This document shows positions 1 to 7,740 of a stretch of 34,069 nt of DNA, in pieces. How positions within the stretch are numbered: position 1 is the stretch's first letter; every line of letters starts with the position of its first letter. Below the pieces are notes generated by a model. That model had not been told where the DNA came from and ran no database searches. It saw only the letters and a list, made by a program, of their open reading frames with translations. Source of the stretch: a candidate division WOR-1 bacterium RIFOXYB2_FULL_36_35 (GTDB taxonomy: Bacteria > Margulisbacteria > WOR-1 > XYC2-FULL-46-14 > XYC2-FULL-37-10); contig MEUA01000041.1 in the NCBI GenBank assembly GCA_001771505.1, positions 1 to 34,069 on the forward strand, read 5' to 3'. The position numbers and the translations under genes were made by a program.

Positions 1-92
1 TTGGAGATTTTTTATCGAAACTACTCCAAAGCCGGAAGTCAGTACAGGAATATTGGCGTTCGCTTTGCCAAGGACTTGCCTGCTTAAACCTT

Positions 93-180
93 GGGTCTGT
101 TGCATAATGGTCATTCCCGTGTAGCTCCCCGCTTTCGCGGGGATGACAAATTGCAAAAATTGCTATTATGCAACAAGCCC
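93..180. repeat. 88-bp MITE-like element, copy 1
   Basis: This copy is 86/88 identical to the copy at 4045-4132. The ends are imperfect inverted repeats: GGGTCTGTTGCATAAT on the left and ATTATGCAACAAGCCC on the right, 14 of 16 matching. ACCTT stands immediately outside both ends (88-92 and 181-185), a 5-bp target duplication. Inside is a strong hairpin, CCCCGC-TTTC-GCGGGG, nested within GTCAT/ATGAC. It has no coding capacity of its own, so it is a non-autonomous element whose transposase lies elsewhere. The IS family is not assigned. Confidence 0.9.
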
Positions 181-219
181 ACCTTGTATTCTTTACCCCT
201 TAAATCTTAGGAAACCGTT

Positions 220-236
220 CCGATTATGATAATCGG
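220..236. repeat. dispersed AATCGG palindrome, copy a
   Basis: CCGATTA-TGA-TAATCGG is a perfect 7-bp stem with a 3-nt loop, just beyond the stop codon of the minus-strand rseP gene. It shares its core with the palindromes near 4133, 5371, 6347, 7707, 31758 and 32406. At this site it could help terminate rseP, but no strong U-tract follows on the minus strand. Confidence 0.7.
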
Positions 237-243
237 AGTTCAT

Positions 244-1290
244 CTATTTCAACCATCTCAAAATATCATTTATTGTAATAATTACCATTAATGCTAACAA
301 AGTAATTAATCCCCATTGATGAATTTTTTGTTGAATATCTTCTCTAACCCGTTTTTTTGTTATCCCTTCTATTGCGGCAAAAACAATGTGTCCTCCATCT
401 AATGCTGGAAGCGGTAACAGGTTTAAAAATCCGATATTTACATTTAAAAATGCAAAGAAATGTAAAAAGGATAAAACGCCTGAGCTTGCATATCGTCCTG
501 TAATTTGTGCAATTCCAACAGGGCCTGCCAAATCTCTTACAGATACAGCTCCACTTAGTAGTTTCCATAAAATCAGAAACATTAACACGATCATTGCTAT
601 TGTTTGCTGTGCGCCATAATATAGCGCCTGTAATGGATTTACCCTTTCATAAACAGGGAGTGGGGTGAACCCCAACACAGCAACCCTTAATTGCTTGTCG
701 TATTTTGGAGTGGCTTTGATTGTTAAAAATTTTTCGCCTCTTTGGATTTTTAGCGTTAGCTCTTTTCCATTGTTTTTATGAATTGTTTCTATTGCATCTT
801 CCATTCGGGTAATTTTTTCTCCGTTTATTGCTATGATTTTATCCATGTATTTTAGTCCCGCTTTTTCTGCGATTGAATTGGGTTGAATATGGTCAATATG
901 TGTCGATAATTCTTTTGGCATACCGACAAATCCAAAAATCAAAGATGAAGTCATAAAAGCAAGAAAAATATTCATTGCCGGTCCCATAAAAGCCATTTTA
1001 AATCTTTGAAAAGGAGGTTTTGCGAAATATTTTTGTTCTTCAGGAATATTTGACTCATCGGAGCCTTTTACGTCATCCATCCCTGCGATACTAACATATG
1101 CCAAGACAGGAATTAAGTTTATCGAATAAGTGGTTCCTTTTATCTCTTTAGAAAAGAGTTTTGGGCCAAAACCTATTCCAAATTCTTTAACATTCATTCC
1201 AGCTCTTTTGGCGGCAATGAAATGACCTCCTTCATGGGCCAGCGCGATGATTGTGAAAGTGACAAGAAATACTGTCATTGATAAGAGCAT
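244..1290 (-). CDS. rseP: RseP-type site-2 zinc metalloprotease (M50)
   Basis: Intramembrane protease that cleaves membrane-anchored regulators or signal peptides in the inner membrane. The zinc motif HEGGH is at residues 19-23 in the first membrane helix and the second motif LDGGH is at about 297-301. A single PDZ domain lies between them (about 125-200), where E. coli RseP has two. The length (348 aa) suits the one-PDZ form. The ATG at 1290 has a strong GAGGAGG ribosome site 11 bases upstream and lies inside the end of the preceding dehydrogenase gene (16-bp overlap), so translation is probably coupled. The adjoining sugar-amine genes suggest an envelope setting. The substrate cannot be told from sequence. 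Confidence 0.95.
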   Translation of the reverse strand: MLLSMTVFLVTFTIIALAHEGGHFIAAKRAGMNVKEFGIGFGPKLFSKEIKGTTYSINLIPVLAYVSIAGMDDVKGSDESNIPEEQKYFAKPPFQRFKMAFMGPAMNIFLAFMTSSLIFGFVGMPKELSTHIDHIQPNSIAEKAGLKYMDKIIAINGEKITRMEDAIETIHKNNGKELTLKIQRGEKFLTIKATPKYDKQLRVAVLGFTPLPVYERVNPLQALYYGAQQTIAMIVLMFLILWKLLSGAVSVRDLAGPVGIAQITGRYASSGVLSFLHFFAFLNVNIGFLNLLPLPALDGGHIVFAAIEGITKKRVREDIQQKIHQWGLITLLALMVIITINDILRWLK

Positions 1291-2195
1291 TGTTTTTCTA
1301 CCTCCTCAGTAAGTTTTATTATTGATAATGCTTCTCTTCCAGAGCATCTTGGATTTCGATTTTTCCTAATAGATAAGCAAAAATCTTTTTGTTCAAGTTT
1401 TAGCTGGTCTTCAAGCCTAAATTCTATTTCAGTTTTTTCTATAAGAGTGTCAAAATTTCTTGTATATAATTTTTTGTTTAATAGGTCTACATCGTAGATT
1501 GCTTTATCTGTTGTAATTTGTATAATCCTTTCTTTTCGATCTTTTACTCGACTTGCGCTAATCTTTGCTATCATTCCATCTTTGAAGTAAAGGGTGGCAT
1601 TTGCTTCATCTAAGGCTTTTGTCTTTACTCGTTTTCCTGTTGCTTTAATAGAATCTACTTCTGTTTTACTAAGCAACACGGCAAGATCAAGATCGTGGAT
1701 CATTACATCCCAAATTACATTTGCATCTGTGATCCTTTCAGGCAAAGGGCTAAAACGTTTAATTTCCAACCCTAAAATTTTTTCTTTTTTTACTATTGAT
1801 AAAGCTTTTGAAAAAGCCGGATTGAATCTTTCGATCATTCCTACGGCTAAAACTTTATTTTTAGCCTTTGCAAGATTTACAAGCTCTTCTCCTCTTGTTG
1901 AATCTTGCGTAAGTGGCTTTTCTATCAGTATATGTAACCCTTGTTCTAGGGCTTTTTTTGCAATTTCGAAATGGGTTGAGGTTGGTGAGGCAATAATTAA
2001 AGCTTCAACTTTTTTCATAAGCTCTTCAAGGAAGGGGAGGGGAATTGTTGCATATTTTTCCGCTGTGCTTTTTGCTTTTTCTTCAATCGGATCGTGTACT
2101 CCCATTAATTTTTCCTCTTTTAACTCTGAGGCAGTTTTTGTATGAAAGGAGCCCATAACCCCACATCCGACAATTCCTATTTTAACTTTTGCCAT
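1275..2195 (-). CDS. Gfo/Idh/MocA oxidoreductase, possibly UDP-GlcNAc 3-dehydrogenase-like
   Basis: NAD-dependent sugar dehydrogenase of the Gfo/Idh/MocA family. The Rossmann motif GIVGCGVMG is at residues 7-15 and the family EKP motif is in 'HILIEKPLTQ' near residue 93. A C-terminal alpha/beta substrate domain follows. It overlaps the upstream aminotransferase by 14 bp and rseP by 16 bp, making a tight three-gene operon. A dehydrogenase next to a DegT aminotransferase is the arrangement of GnnA/GnnB (UDP-GlcNAc to the 3-amino sugar for lipid A) and of Wlb/Wbp O-antigen enzymes. I infer that kind of pathway; the exact sugar is not proven. Confidence 0.85.
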   Translation of the reverse strand: MAKVKIGIVGCGVMGSFHTKTASELKEEKLMGVHDPIEEKAKSTAEKYATIPLPFLEELMKKVEALIIASPTSTHFEIAKKALEQGLHILIEKPLTQDSTRGEELVNLAKAKNKVLAVGMIERFNPAFSKALSIVKKEKILGLEIKRFSPLPERITDANVIWDVMIHDLDLAVLLSKTEVDSIKATGKRVKTKALDEANATLYFKDGMIAKISASRVKDRKERIIQITTDKAIYDVDLLNKKLYTRNFDTLIEKTEIEFRLEDQLKLEQKDFCLSIRKNRNPRCSGREALSIIKLTEEVEKQCSYQ

Positions 2196-3291
2196 AGAAT
2201 TTTTTTATGCCATCAACAACTTCTTCAATCTCTTCCCTTGTTAATTCAGGGAAAATTGGAAGGGAGATGACCGATTCCTGTGTTTTTTCTGATATTGGGA
2301 AATCCCCATTTTTAAAACCCAGGCTTTTAAAAGCATTTTGCAGATGAAGGGAGAGAGGGTAGTAAATGGCACATCCGATATTTTTGCTTTTTAAGAAATC
2401 AAGAAGCTCATTCCTGGCTTCCACTTTTATTGTGAATTGGTTGTATACGTGAAAAATTTTTGGATCTTCTTTTGGGAGAGAGATTTCTTTTATATCTTTT
2501 AATAATTCCTTATATAGTTTAGCATTTTCCCTTCTTTTATTTGTCCATTCCTCTAAATATTTGAATCTTATAAGTAAAATTGCGGCTTGTATGGAATCGA
2601 GACGACTGTTATGCCCGACAAAATCGTAGTGATAAGTAATTGTGCTTCCATGACCCTTTAAAATTCTTAACATCTTTGCGATTTCATCAGAATTTGTCGT
2701 TACGAGTCCTCCGTCGCCAAAACAGCCTAAATTTTTTGTCGGAAAGAAAGAAAAACATCCGACCTCTCCCAACGAACCTACATATTTGTTGTTATATTTT
2801 GCCCCGATGGCTTGAGCTGCATCTTCAACAACTTTTAAGTTGTATTTTTTGGCAATAGAGAGCATCTCTTCCATGTTTGCCGGCTGCCCGTAAAGGTGGA
2901 CAGGGAGGATTACTTCGGTCTTTTTGGTAATAGCCGCTTCTATTTTTTTTGTATCTATGTTGAATGTATCAGGATCTATATCGACAAAGACCGGAGTTGC
3001 ACCGCAAAATTCTATGGCGTCAAGCGTTGCCACAAAAGTAAATGGCGTCGTGATTACTTCGGCATCTTTTTTAATATTTAATGCTTTAAGTGCGAGCATA
3101 AGCGCGTCTGTTCCTGATGCGACGCCGATTGCATGTTTTGCTCCAATATATTTTGCGGCAAAATCTTCGAGTTCTTTAACCTTGGGCCCAAGGATAAAAG
3201 CTCCGTTGTCTATAACTTCTGAAATTGCCGTGTCTATCTCGTTTCGAATAGAGGATATTTGCCTTTTTATGTCAAAAAACGGAACAGCCAT
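2182..3291 (-). CDS. DegT/DnrJ/EryC1/StrS sugar aminotransferase
   Basis: PLP-dependent transaminase that converts a keto-sugar nucleotide to an amino sugar. 'GVASGTDALMLAL' (about 56-68) is the cofactor phosphate region, 'VVEDAAQAIGA' carries the ring-nitrogen Asp157, and the Schiff-base lysine is Lys186 in 'SFFPTKNLGCFGDGG'. The full family length (369 aa) is present. It is the first gene of the minus-strand operon with the dehydrogenase and rseP. The ATG at 3291 has a GGA-type ribosome site (AAAGGATCC) shortly upstream, and the leader contains a bulged hairpin (about 3305-3342). Together with the next gene it probably makes an amino sugar for the cell surface. Confidence 0.92.
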   Translation of the reverse strand: MAVPFFDIKRQISSIRNEIDTAISEVIDNGAFILGPKVKELEDFAAKYIGAKHAIGVASGTDALMLALKALNIKKDAEVITTPFTFVATLDAIEFCGATPVFVDIDPDTFNIDTKKIEAAITKKTEVILPVHLYGQPANMEEMLSIAKKYNLKVVEDAAQAIGAKYNNKYVGSLGEVGCFSFFPTKNLGCFGDGGLVTTNSDEIAKMLRILKGHGSTITYHYDFVGHNSRLDSIQAAILLIRFKYLEEWTNKRRENAKLYKELLKDIKEISLPKEDPKIFHVYNQFTIKVEARNELLDFLKSKNIGCAIYYPLSLHLQNAFKSLGFKNGDFPISEKTQESVISLPIFPELTREEIEEVVDGIKKFYGKS

Positions 3292-3399
3292 AAATGGATC
3301 CTTTCTCTTTGCTTGATTTTAGAGGCAAAGAAGAGAAACTGATTCTTACTTCAAACCAAATTATATCATTGAATGGAATGAGGGTAAACTGATTCTCTG

Positions 3400-4007
3400 G
3401 TAACTATTCAGTATTTCCAAATTTATCTATTTTTCCCTCACCCAACTATATCTTTATTCTATATTTCTAGTATATTCGCCCTCTCCCAGAGGTAGAGGGC
3501 ATTGAGGTTGACTCATAAGATATATAATTTATACTTAATCATTAAGAATTTTATGAGAGAAATTAAAAGAAATTTCGCAAGAGCTTTGAGAAAAAATCAA
3601 ACAGAACTAGAAAAAACTGTTTGGGGATTTTTACGTAATAGAAAGTTTATGAACCTTAAATTCAGAAGACAGCATGTAATAGAAGGCTTTGTCCTTGATT
3701 TTTATTGTCATTCCATAAAACTTGGCATTGAAATTGATGGAAATATACATTTAAAAAGAAAAGATTATGATAATTTGAGACAAGAAATAATAGAATCAAA
3801 AGGCATAACAATAATAAGATTCTCAAACAAAGAAATTGCAAAGGATAAAAGAATAATTTTAACAAAACTTTAAAAAATCATTGAATATTTAACAATCCCT
3901 CGCCCAAAGGGAGAGGGCGCATAAGCACAAAACAAATTAAATCCCATAAAAACTGGGTGAGGGCTGTTTTATTTGGCTTTTACCGTTTGGCAATACTGAA
4001 TAGTTAC
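3400..4007. mobile_element. 608-bp TIR element with DUF559 nuclease as its only gene
   Basis: The 22-bp terminal inverted repeats are at 3400-3421 (GTAACTATTCAGTATTTCCAA plus A, broken here for length) and 3986-4007; 21 of 22 positions match. The 8-bp direct repeat ATTCTCTG flanks the element at 3392-3399 and 4008-4015. Inside are two nested inverted pairs around the gene: CCCTCACCCA (3435-3444) with TGGGTGAGGG (3954-3963), and GCCCTCTCCC (3478-3487) with GGGAGAGGGC (3909-3918). There is no recognisable transposase. GTAA-type ends with 8-bp duplications are known from IS66-like elements, so trans-mobilisation is one explanation. Confidence 0.9.
3553..3873 (+). CDS. DUF559 family endonuclease-like protein
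   Basis: Small single-domain protein (106 aa from this ATG) of the DUF559 family, related to very-short-patch-repair/PD-(D/E)XK nucleases. Visible family features are 'NQTELEKTVWGFLRNRK', 'FRRQHVIEGFVLDFYC', the acidic 'IEIDGNIH' and 'GITIIRFSNKEI'. The E, D and E/H residues are consistent with a metal-dependent active site. An upstream TTG at 3502 would add 17 residues and has a GAGG-type site before it. I prefer 3553 because family members usually start near 'RxxAraLRKNqT'. It is the only gene in the 3400-4007 element. Its substrate and whether it moves the element are unknown. Confidence 0.88.
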   Translation: MREIKRNFARALRKNQTELEKTVWGFLRNRKFMNLKFRRQHVIEGFVLDFYCHSIKLGIEIDGNIHLKRKDYDNLRQEIIESKGITIIRFSNKEIAKDKRIILTKL

Positions 4008-4044
4008 ATTCTCTGAAATTGTAAAATTTAACCTCTATGATTAT

Positions 4045-4132
4045 GGGTCTGTTGCATAATGGTCATTCCCGTGTAGCTCCCCGCTTTCGCGGGGATGACA
4101 AATTGCAAAAACCGCTATTATGCAACAAGCCC
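4045..4132. repeat. 88-bp MITE-like element, copy 2
   Basis: Same sequence and orientation as 93-180 except for two adjacent bases (TT to CC near the right end). It is flanked by its own 5-bp duplication ATTAT (4040-4044, 4133-4137). Removing the element and one ATTAT restores GATTATGATAATCGG, identical to 222-236. This copy therefore jumped into one of the AATCGG palindromes. Confidence 0.9.
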
Positions 4133-4201
4133 ATTATGATAATCGGAATTAAAAGGAGATAAAAAGCAAGAAAATCAGTTTCATTATGTGGAATTTAACA
4201 G

Positions 4202-5038
4202 TTATATACTTTTTCCGAGTTTCATCCTATGAATTTTGTTGACGGTTTTAAGGATAAAATCTGATAATTTGGGACTGATTAAATTTATCCAAACACCAAG
4301 AACTCCGTACCAGGTCATAACAACCTGCCGTTTTCTTTTTTTGACGGCATTAATTATTATCTCTGCGCATCTTGTTGTTGACATCATCTTGTTGTTATAA
4401 AATTTTTTCCCGTCTTCTCCGACTAATGTCCCGTCGAGTTGAATCATCCTCTCGACAAAACCTGTTATTACAAGCCCCGGGTAAATCATAGTTATGTCTA
4501 TTCCATCATCCTGAATTTCCAGGCGTAGAGAATCGAAAAATCCAGCCATTGCAAATTTACTGCTACAATAAGCTGTGTTCCCTTTTGTTGCAAACTTGCC
4601 AAGAATGCTTGATATTCCTACTATTTGTCCTTTTGTTTTTTTAAGATATGGGAGGGCGAATCTTGTGCAGAACACGCTCCCGTAAAAATTGGCATCTATA
4701 ACAGTCTTGAACAATTTTAAATCCTCAAATTCGTTAAAGTCTCCGCGTATTCCGAATCCGGCATTATTAATTAGAATATCGATTTTTCCAAAGACAGACA
4801 CAGTTTTTTCTATTAAAGTTTTACATTGATCTTCTTTTGATACGTCTGTCTGAACGAAAATAGCTTCTCCCCCGGACTGGCTGCATTGTTTTATTATCTC
4901 TTGCATGAGCTCTTTTTTGCGGGCGGCAAGAGAGAGGGCGGCACCGTATTTTGCAAGAGATAATGCGAGTTCTTTTCCTATCCCTGAAGAAGCCCCTGTA
5001 ATTATGATAACTTTGTTTTTAAAATAATTGGTTTTCAT
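4202..5038 (-). CDS. short-chain dehydrogenase/reductase (SDR)
   Basis: Classical SDR that uses NAD(P)H. From the ATG at 5038 (278 aa) it shows the cofactor motif TGASSGIG, the structural NNAG motif, and the catalytic Ser and Tyr-x3-Lys in 'GISSILGK' and 'AYCSSK'. The C-terminal part, with 'VITGFVERMIQ' and a basic/hydrophobic tail, resembles SDRs that act on lipid or retinol-like substrates. An in-frame extension to a TTG at 5077 has no better ribosome site and no conserved sequence, so I start at 5038. It is divergent from the DUF4342 gene and downstream of MITE copy 2. The substrate is unknown. Confidence 0.9.
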   Translation of the reverse strand: MKTNYFKNKVIIITGASSGIGKELALSLAKYGAALSLAARKKELMQEIIKQCSQSGGEAIFVQTDVSKEDQCKTLIEKTVSVFGKIDILINNAGFGIRGDFNEFEDLKLFKTVIDANFYGSVFCTRFALPYLKKTKGQIVGISSILGKFATKGNTAYCSSKFAMAGFFDSLRLEIQDDGIDITMIYPGLVITGFVERMIQLDGTLVGEDGKKFYNNKMMSTTRCAEIIINAVKKRKRQVVMTWYGVLGVWINLISPKLSDFILKTVNKIHRMKLGKSI

Positions 5039-5108
5039 AGAAAAGCAAGCTTGTAATTGTTGCAAATAAGTGTACAATATTTCTAAAATTAAAAAAAGGA
5101 GAGATTTT

Positions 5109-5363
5109 ATGACAGATGAAAAAAAAGATATTAAAGAAGAGATAAAAGTTCAGGGAGAACTATTGCTGCAAAAAGTAAAAGAGCTTATTAAAGAGGGGAA
5201 TGTTCGGAAAATAACAATTAAGGATAAAGATGGCAACACTATTATAGGGTTCCCTCTAACCTTTGGCGTTGTTGGGGCAGTCCTTGCTCCCGTATTGGCT
5301 GCAGTTGGCGCTGTTGCGGCCCTTTTAACCGAATGTACAATTTCGGTTGAAAGAAAAAAATAA
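5109..5363 (+). CDS. DUF4342 protein
   Basis: Small protein (84 aa) matching DUF4342. A charged N-terminal helix is followed by the hallmark 'LIKEGNVRKITIKDKDGNTI', then a hydrophobic segment 'FPLTFGVVGAVLAPVLAAVG' that may sit in or on the membrane. The ATG at 5109 has AAAGGAGAG upstream (about 5095-5103); an earlier in-frame start at 5070 lacks this support. Function is unknown; homologues in Firmicutes occur in stress-type contexts. The gene is followed at once by a 15-bp perfect inverted repeat. Confidence 0.88.
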   Translation: MTDEKKDIKEEIKVQGELLLQKVKELIKEGNVRKITIKDKDGNTIIGFPLTFGVVGAVLAPVLAAVGAVAALLTECTISVERKK

Positions 5364-5370
5364 ATCAGTT

Positions 5371-5445
5371 AACCCCGATTATTCATAGCTCGAGGAATGT
5401 TTGACAATTTGTTAGTTATTGATTCTGGGGTGAATAATCGGGGTT
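5371..5445. repeat. long-loop AATCGG palindrome, copy b
   Basis: AACCCCGATTATTCA (5371-5385) and TGAATAATCGGGGTT (5431-5445) are perfect 15-bp inverted arms around a 45-nt centre. It sits between the 3' ends of two convergent genes, where it could act as a terminator on both strands. The same arms recur at 32406-32478 with a different 41-nt centre, so it is a repeat family and not only a local terminator. Confidence 0.85.
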
Positions 5446-5447
5446 CA

Positions 5448-6224
5448 TTATATAAATAAGAGGCATATCATAAATCTGTCATTATTGAGGCTTGAAGGGT
5501 TTTGGTTCATTTTTGATATCAGCTCTAATATATGTGATCGGACAAATGTTATTACCCTGCTTTGCGGCTGAAGTTCTCCTGTTGCGATTATGGGTGGATT
5601 TTCTGGTAAAACATCTGGGGCCACTGTATAGCCTACTAGTCTGTGTGCAAAAGAATTTTCATCCAATTTATGGTAACTTCTGTTAAAGGCTGCTCCCCTC
5701 AAAAAGGTCATAATTGTTCTGTTGTGCACAGCAGCTGCTTGATATGGGCTTGAATATATTATCCTCAAAAGATTAAAGGCTGAAGTTCCTTCCGTTGGCG
5801 GGCCTACTATTTTTATCCCTATAGTTGTATCGCTTAAAAGAGATAATCCCTGATTCCCTTCAATTCCTTCAGTTAAAGGAGTTATGTCCTCATCGCTCAA
5901 CGACTCAAAACGCTCTATTTTTTCTCCTGCGGGGGTTAATTCTTCTTCTATAACAGCAACAAGTTCTTCCTCAACAGCTAACGGAGCAGCTTCTGCATAA
6001 GTTATCGGCATAAGGGGCGTTCTTGCCAGTAAAGTTTCTAATCCTTCTATCTTGTGGCTGTTTAGCCCCCTTGAGCTGCCAATTAACGCGTTATTAGCAG
6101 CGCCAAGCATTGTTGCCGGGAGGTTGTTTTGTATTAAAGGGCTACGATAAATCTTTCCCCAGCTGGTCTTGGTAAAATTTAAACCATTCCTAAGAAGATT
6201 TGTGGGGCTTGTTAAAAGGGCCAT
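5448..6224 (-). CDS. hypothetical protein, 258 aa
   Basis: No family recognised. The ATG at 6224 has a strong AAGGAGAGG site. The N-terminal about 70 residues are polar and Asn/Leu-rich; an acidic stretch follows (about 83-120: 'VEEELVAVIEEELTP', 'ERFESLSDEDITPL'), then an alpha/beta-like C-terminal half with 'AAAVHNRTIMTFLRGAAFN'. There is no signal peptide or clear membrane helix. It is divergent from the TPR protein gene at 6446 and might be expressed with it from the shared 221-bp region. The genome-specific repeats on both sides suggest lineage-specific DNA. Confidence 0.7.
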   Translation of the reverse strand: MALLTSPTNLLRNGLNFTKTSWGKIYRSPLIQNNLPATMLGAANNALIGSSRGLNSHKIEGLETLLARTPLMPITYAEAAPLAVEEELVAVIEEELTPAGEKIERFESLSDEDITPLTEGIEGNQGLSLLSDTTIGIKIVGPPTEGTSAFNLLRIIYSSPYQAAAVHNRTIMTFLRGAAFNRSYHKLDENSFAHRLVGYTVAPDVLPENPPIIATGELQPQSRVITFVRSHILELISKMNQNPSSLNNDRFMICLLFI

Positions 6225-6346
6225 GTTTTATTCCTCTCCTTAATCCATCCGTATAGTTTGTTATCTTTTTAAAGTATGAAAAATTTCAAGGATTTTATCT
6301 TTAGCCCACTCCCGTTTTATTTTCTGGGTAAAGCATAAAAATCTTG

Positions 6347-6370
6347 AACCCCGATTAGAATAATCGGCGT
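6347..6370. repeat. AATCGG palindrome, copy c
   Basis: AACCCCGATTA-GAA-TAATCGGCGT: a perfect 7-bp stem CCGATTA/TAATCGG with a 3-nt loop, extended imperfectly outside. It lies between two divergent genes (5448-6224 and 6446-7708), so here it cannot be an ordinary terminator. Nothing else is recognised in the 221-bp gap beyond AT-rich promoter-like sequence. Confidence 0.75.
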
Positions 6371-6445
6371 GAAATTTGTTATTTCTTTTGTCGATAAAAA
6401 AGAGAGCAGAAAAAAACTTTTGAATAAAAAAGAAGGAGAAAAATT

Positions 6446-7708
6446 ATGTCAGCAATACGAAATGTTTTTAATCCAGGAAATCCACCGGCGACTTTACGGA
6501 GGGTAAGTGAAGCCCCTAACATTACAGGCTCTGTGAATGAGATAGAACGTGAGAATCCATTACAGAAAAATGCCATGGAAATTTGTCGTGCAATAAATGG
6601 TGGAGCTTTCCTGGAAAAATCAATAGAAGTTGCAACAAAATCTTTTGCTACAGTGTTGCAATCATTAACCCGTTTTCCTTCGGTTGTTGACGGAAGGATG
6701 TTGCAGGCCATCCAGGCAAAAGGGGTATTTATTGATATTGCTGATTCAAGCCATTTCCCTTTTGGTCTGGTTGTAGCTATTTCTTTGGTAAAAGAGTCTG
6801 TTTGGGGCGATCCCGTCATAGTGCGCGCCCTGGCTCATGCTGAAGCTGGAGGGGTAAGTTATTCTGAAATGTCTGCCTTGGAAAGGGTCCTCTTTTTGGC
6901 AAATCATATAGATGGGTTGTCTGAAGAGAATAAAGATCTGACATTAAAGCTGCTTTGGCATACAAAGGATATAAAAATAGCAACATTGGTAGCATTAAGC
7001 GCTTCCACCACGGAAGAATTTAATTCAGGAGGGGCTACTGACTCAAGAAATATTCTTCGATTAAGAAGGGAACTTTATAGAGATTTTGAAATGCGCCGGG
7101 AAAAGTATAAGCCTTTAACTGAGTATAATCAAATAGTACGTTGCATTGACCGCACAAGGAGTATCGATTATTTTGCGGAAGCCAAGGCGCTTTTTGATAA
7201 TGGAGAAAAAGAGCAAGCACTCAACTCTTTGAGAGAAAGCTTGAAACTAACCCCTGATTTTGTAGACGCGAAGATTTTATTAATTCTATTGGTTTCCAAG
7301 GAAGAGGCGTCAGCTTTGTGCGATGAGGTTTGCAATCAAGACTGCGCGGATATTAGAAAAGCAGAGGCAATACAATGGACGGCGGCCCACTTTCTTTCTG
7401 CCAGAGACTATGAAGGGGCAATACAGCTTTTTAAAAAGGCGCTAACCTTCTATCAAGGTAATGTTTTTATAGGAGTGATGATATATGAGGGCCTGAAAAA
7501 TACTTATTTAGCGCTTGGCAAATATGACGAAGCAAAAGATGCTATTTGGCAAATGCTTAACCTTGATATTCCTAAAGAAGATAAAATGGCCTTTAGGCAG
7601 GAACTTGCTGAAATTGCGCGCGCGCAACTGCAAGGAACCCCTATCCAACAAGAAGAACCTAAACCTAAAAAGGCTAATGATTCTGGCCCTGAAGGGTGGA
7701 ATAATTAA
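6446..7708 (+). CDS. TPR-repeat protein, 420 aa
   Basis: Cytoplasmic-looking helical protein with a GAAGGAG ribosome site before the ATG. The C-terminal third holds tetratricopeptide-like repeats, for example 'AKALFDNGEKEQALNSLRES' (about 233-252), 'ARDYEGAIQLFKKAL' and 'LALGKYDEAKDAIWQML'. TPRs are protein-binding scaffolds. The N-terminal about 230 residues are helical and not recognised. The end is a polar, Pro/Lys-rich tail. It is divergent from an unknown gene (5448-6224) and converges on hisC. A partner cannot be named. Confidence 0.8.
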   Translation: MSAIRNVFNPGNPPATLRRVSEAPNITGSVNEIERENPLQKNAMEICRAINGGAFLEKSIEVATKSFATVLQSLTRFPSVVDGRMLQAIQAKGVFIDIADSSHFPFGLVVAISLVKESVWGDPVIVRALAHAEAGGVSYSEMSALERVLFLANHIDGLSEENKDLTLKLLWHTKDIKIATLVALSASTTEEFNSGGATDSRNILRLRRELYRDFEMRREKYKPLTEYNQIVRCIDRTRSIDYFAEAKALFDNGEKEQALNSLRESLKLTPDFVDAKILLILLVSKEEASALCDEVCNQDCADIRKAEAIQWTAAHFLSARDYEGAIQLFKKALTFYQGNVFIGVMIYEGLKNTYLALGKYDEAKDAIWQMLNLDIPKEDKMAFRQELAEIARAQLQGTPIQQEEPKPKKANDSGPEGWNN

Positions 7709-7740
7709 CCCCGATTAGGATTAAATCTTAGATAAGATTT
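7707..7740. terminator. AATCGG half-palindrome plus 8-bp hairpin between convergent genes
   Basis: The stop codon of the TPR gene runs into AACCCCGATTAGGA, one arm of the repeat family. It is followed by AAATCTTA-GA-TAAGATTT (7723-7740) and TT. The hairpin overlaps the last codons of the minus-strand hisC. The position and structure fit a bidirectional terminator, but the stem is AT-rich. Confidence 0.5.

Noticed and set aside
1-114. A possible minus-strand frame reading GLSRQVLGKANANIPVLTSG and onward, open at the window edge
   Set aside because: It looks protein-like, but its only start codon is inside MITE copy 1 and the rest lies outside the window, so a gene cannot be supported.
1594-2145. 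Long plus-strand open frame opposite the dehydrogenase gene
   Set aside because: It mirrors a well-supported gene with clear Rossmann and EKP motifs, lacks a ribosome site, and its Ser/Phe-rich sequence is typical of a complement-strand shadow.
3478-3500. Nested hairpins around DUF559 as a CRISPR-like or toxin-antitoxin RNA signal
   Set aside because: Only one inverted pair per side with no regular spacing; they are better explained as sub-terminal repeats of the mobile unit. No CRISPR array is present in the window.
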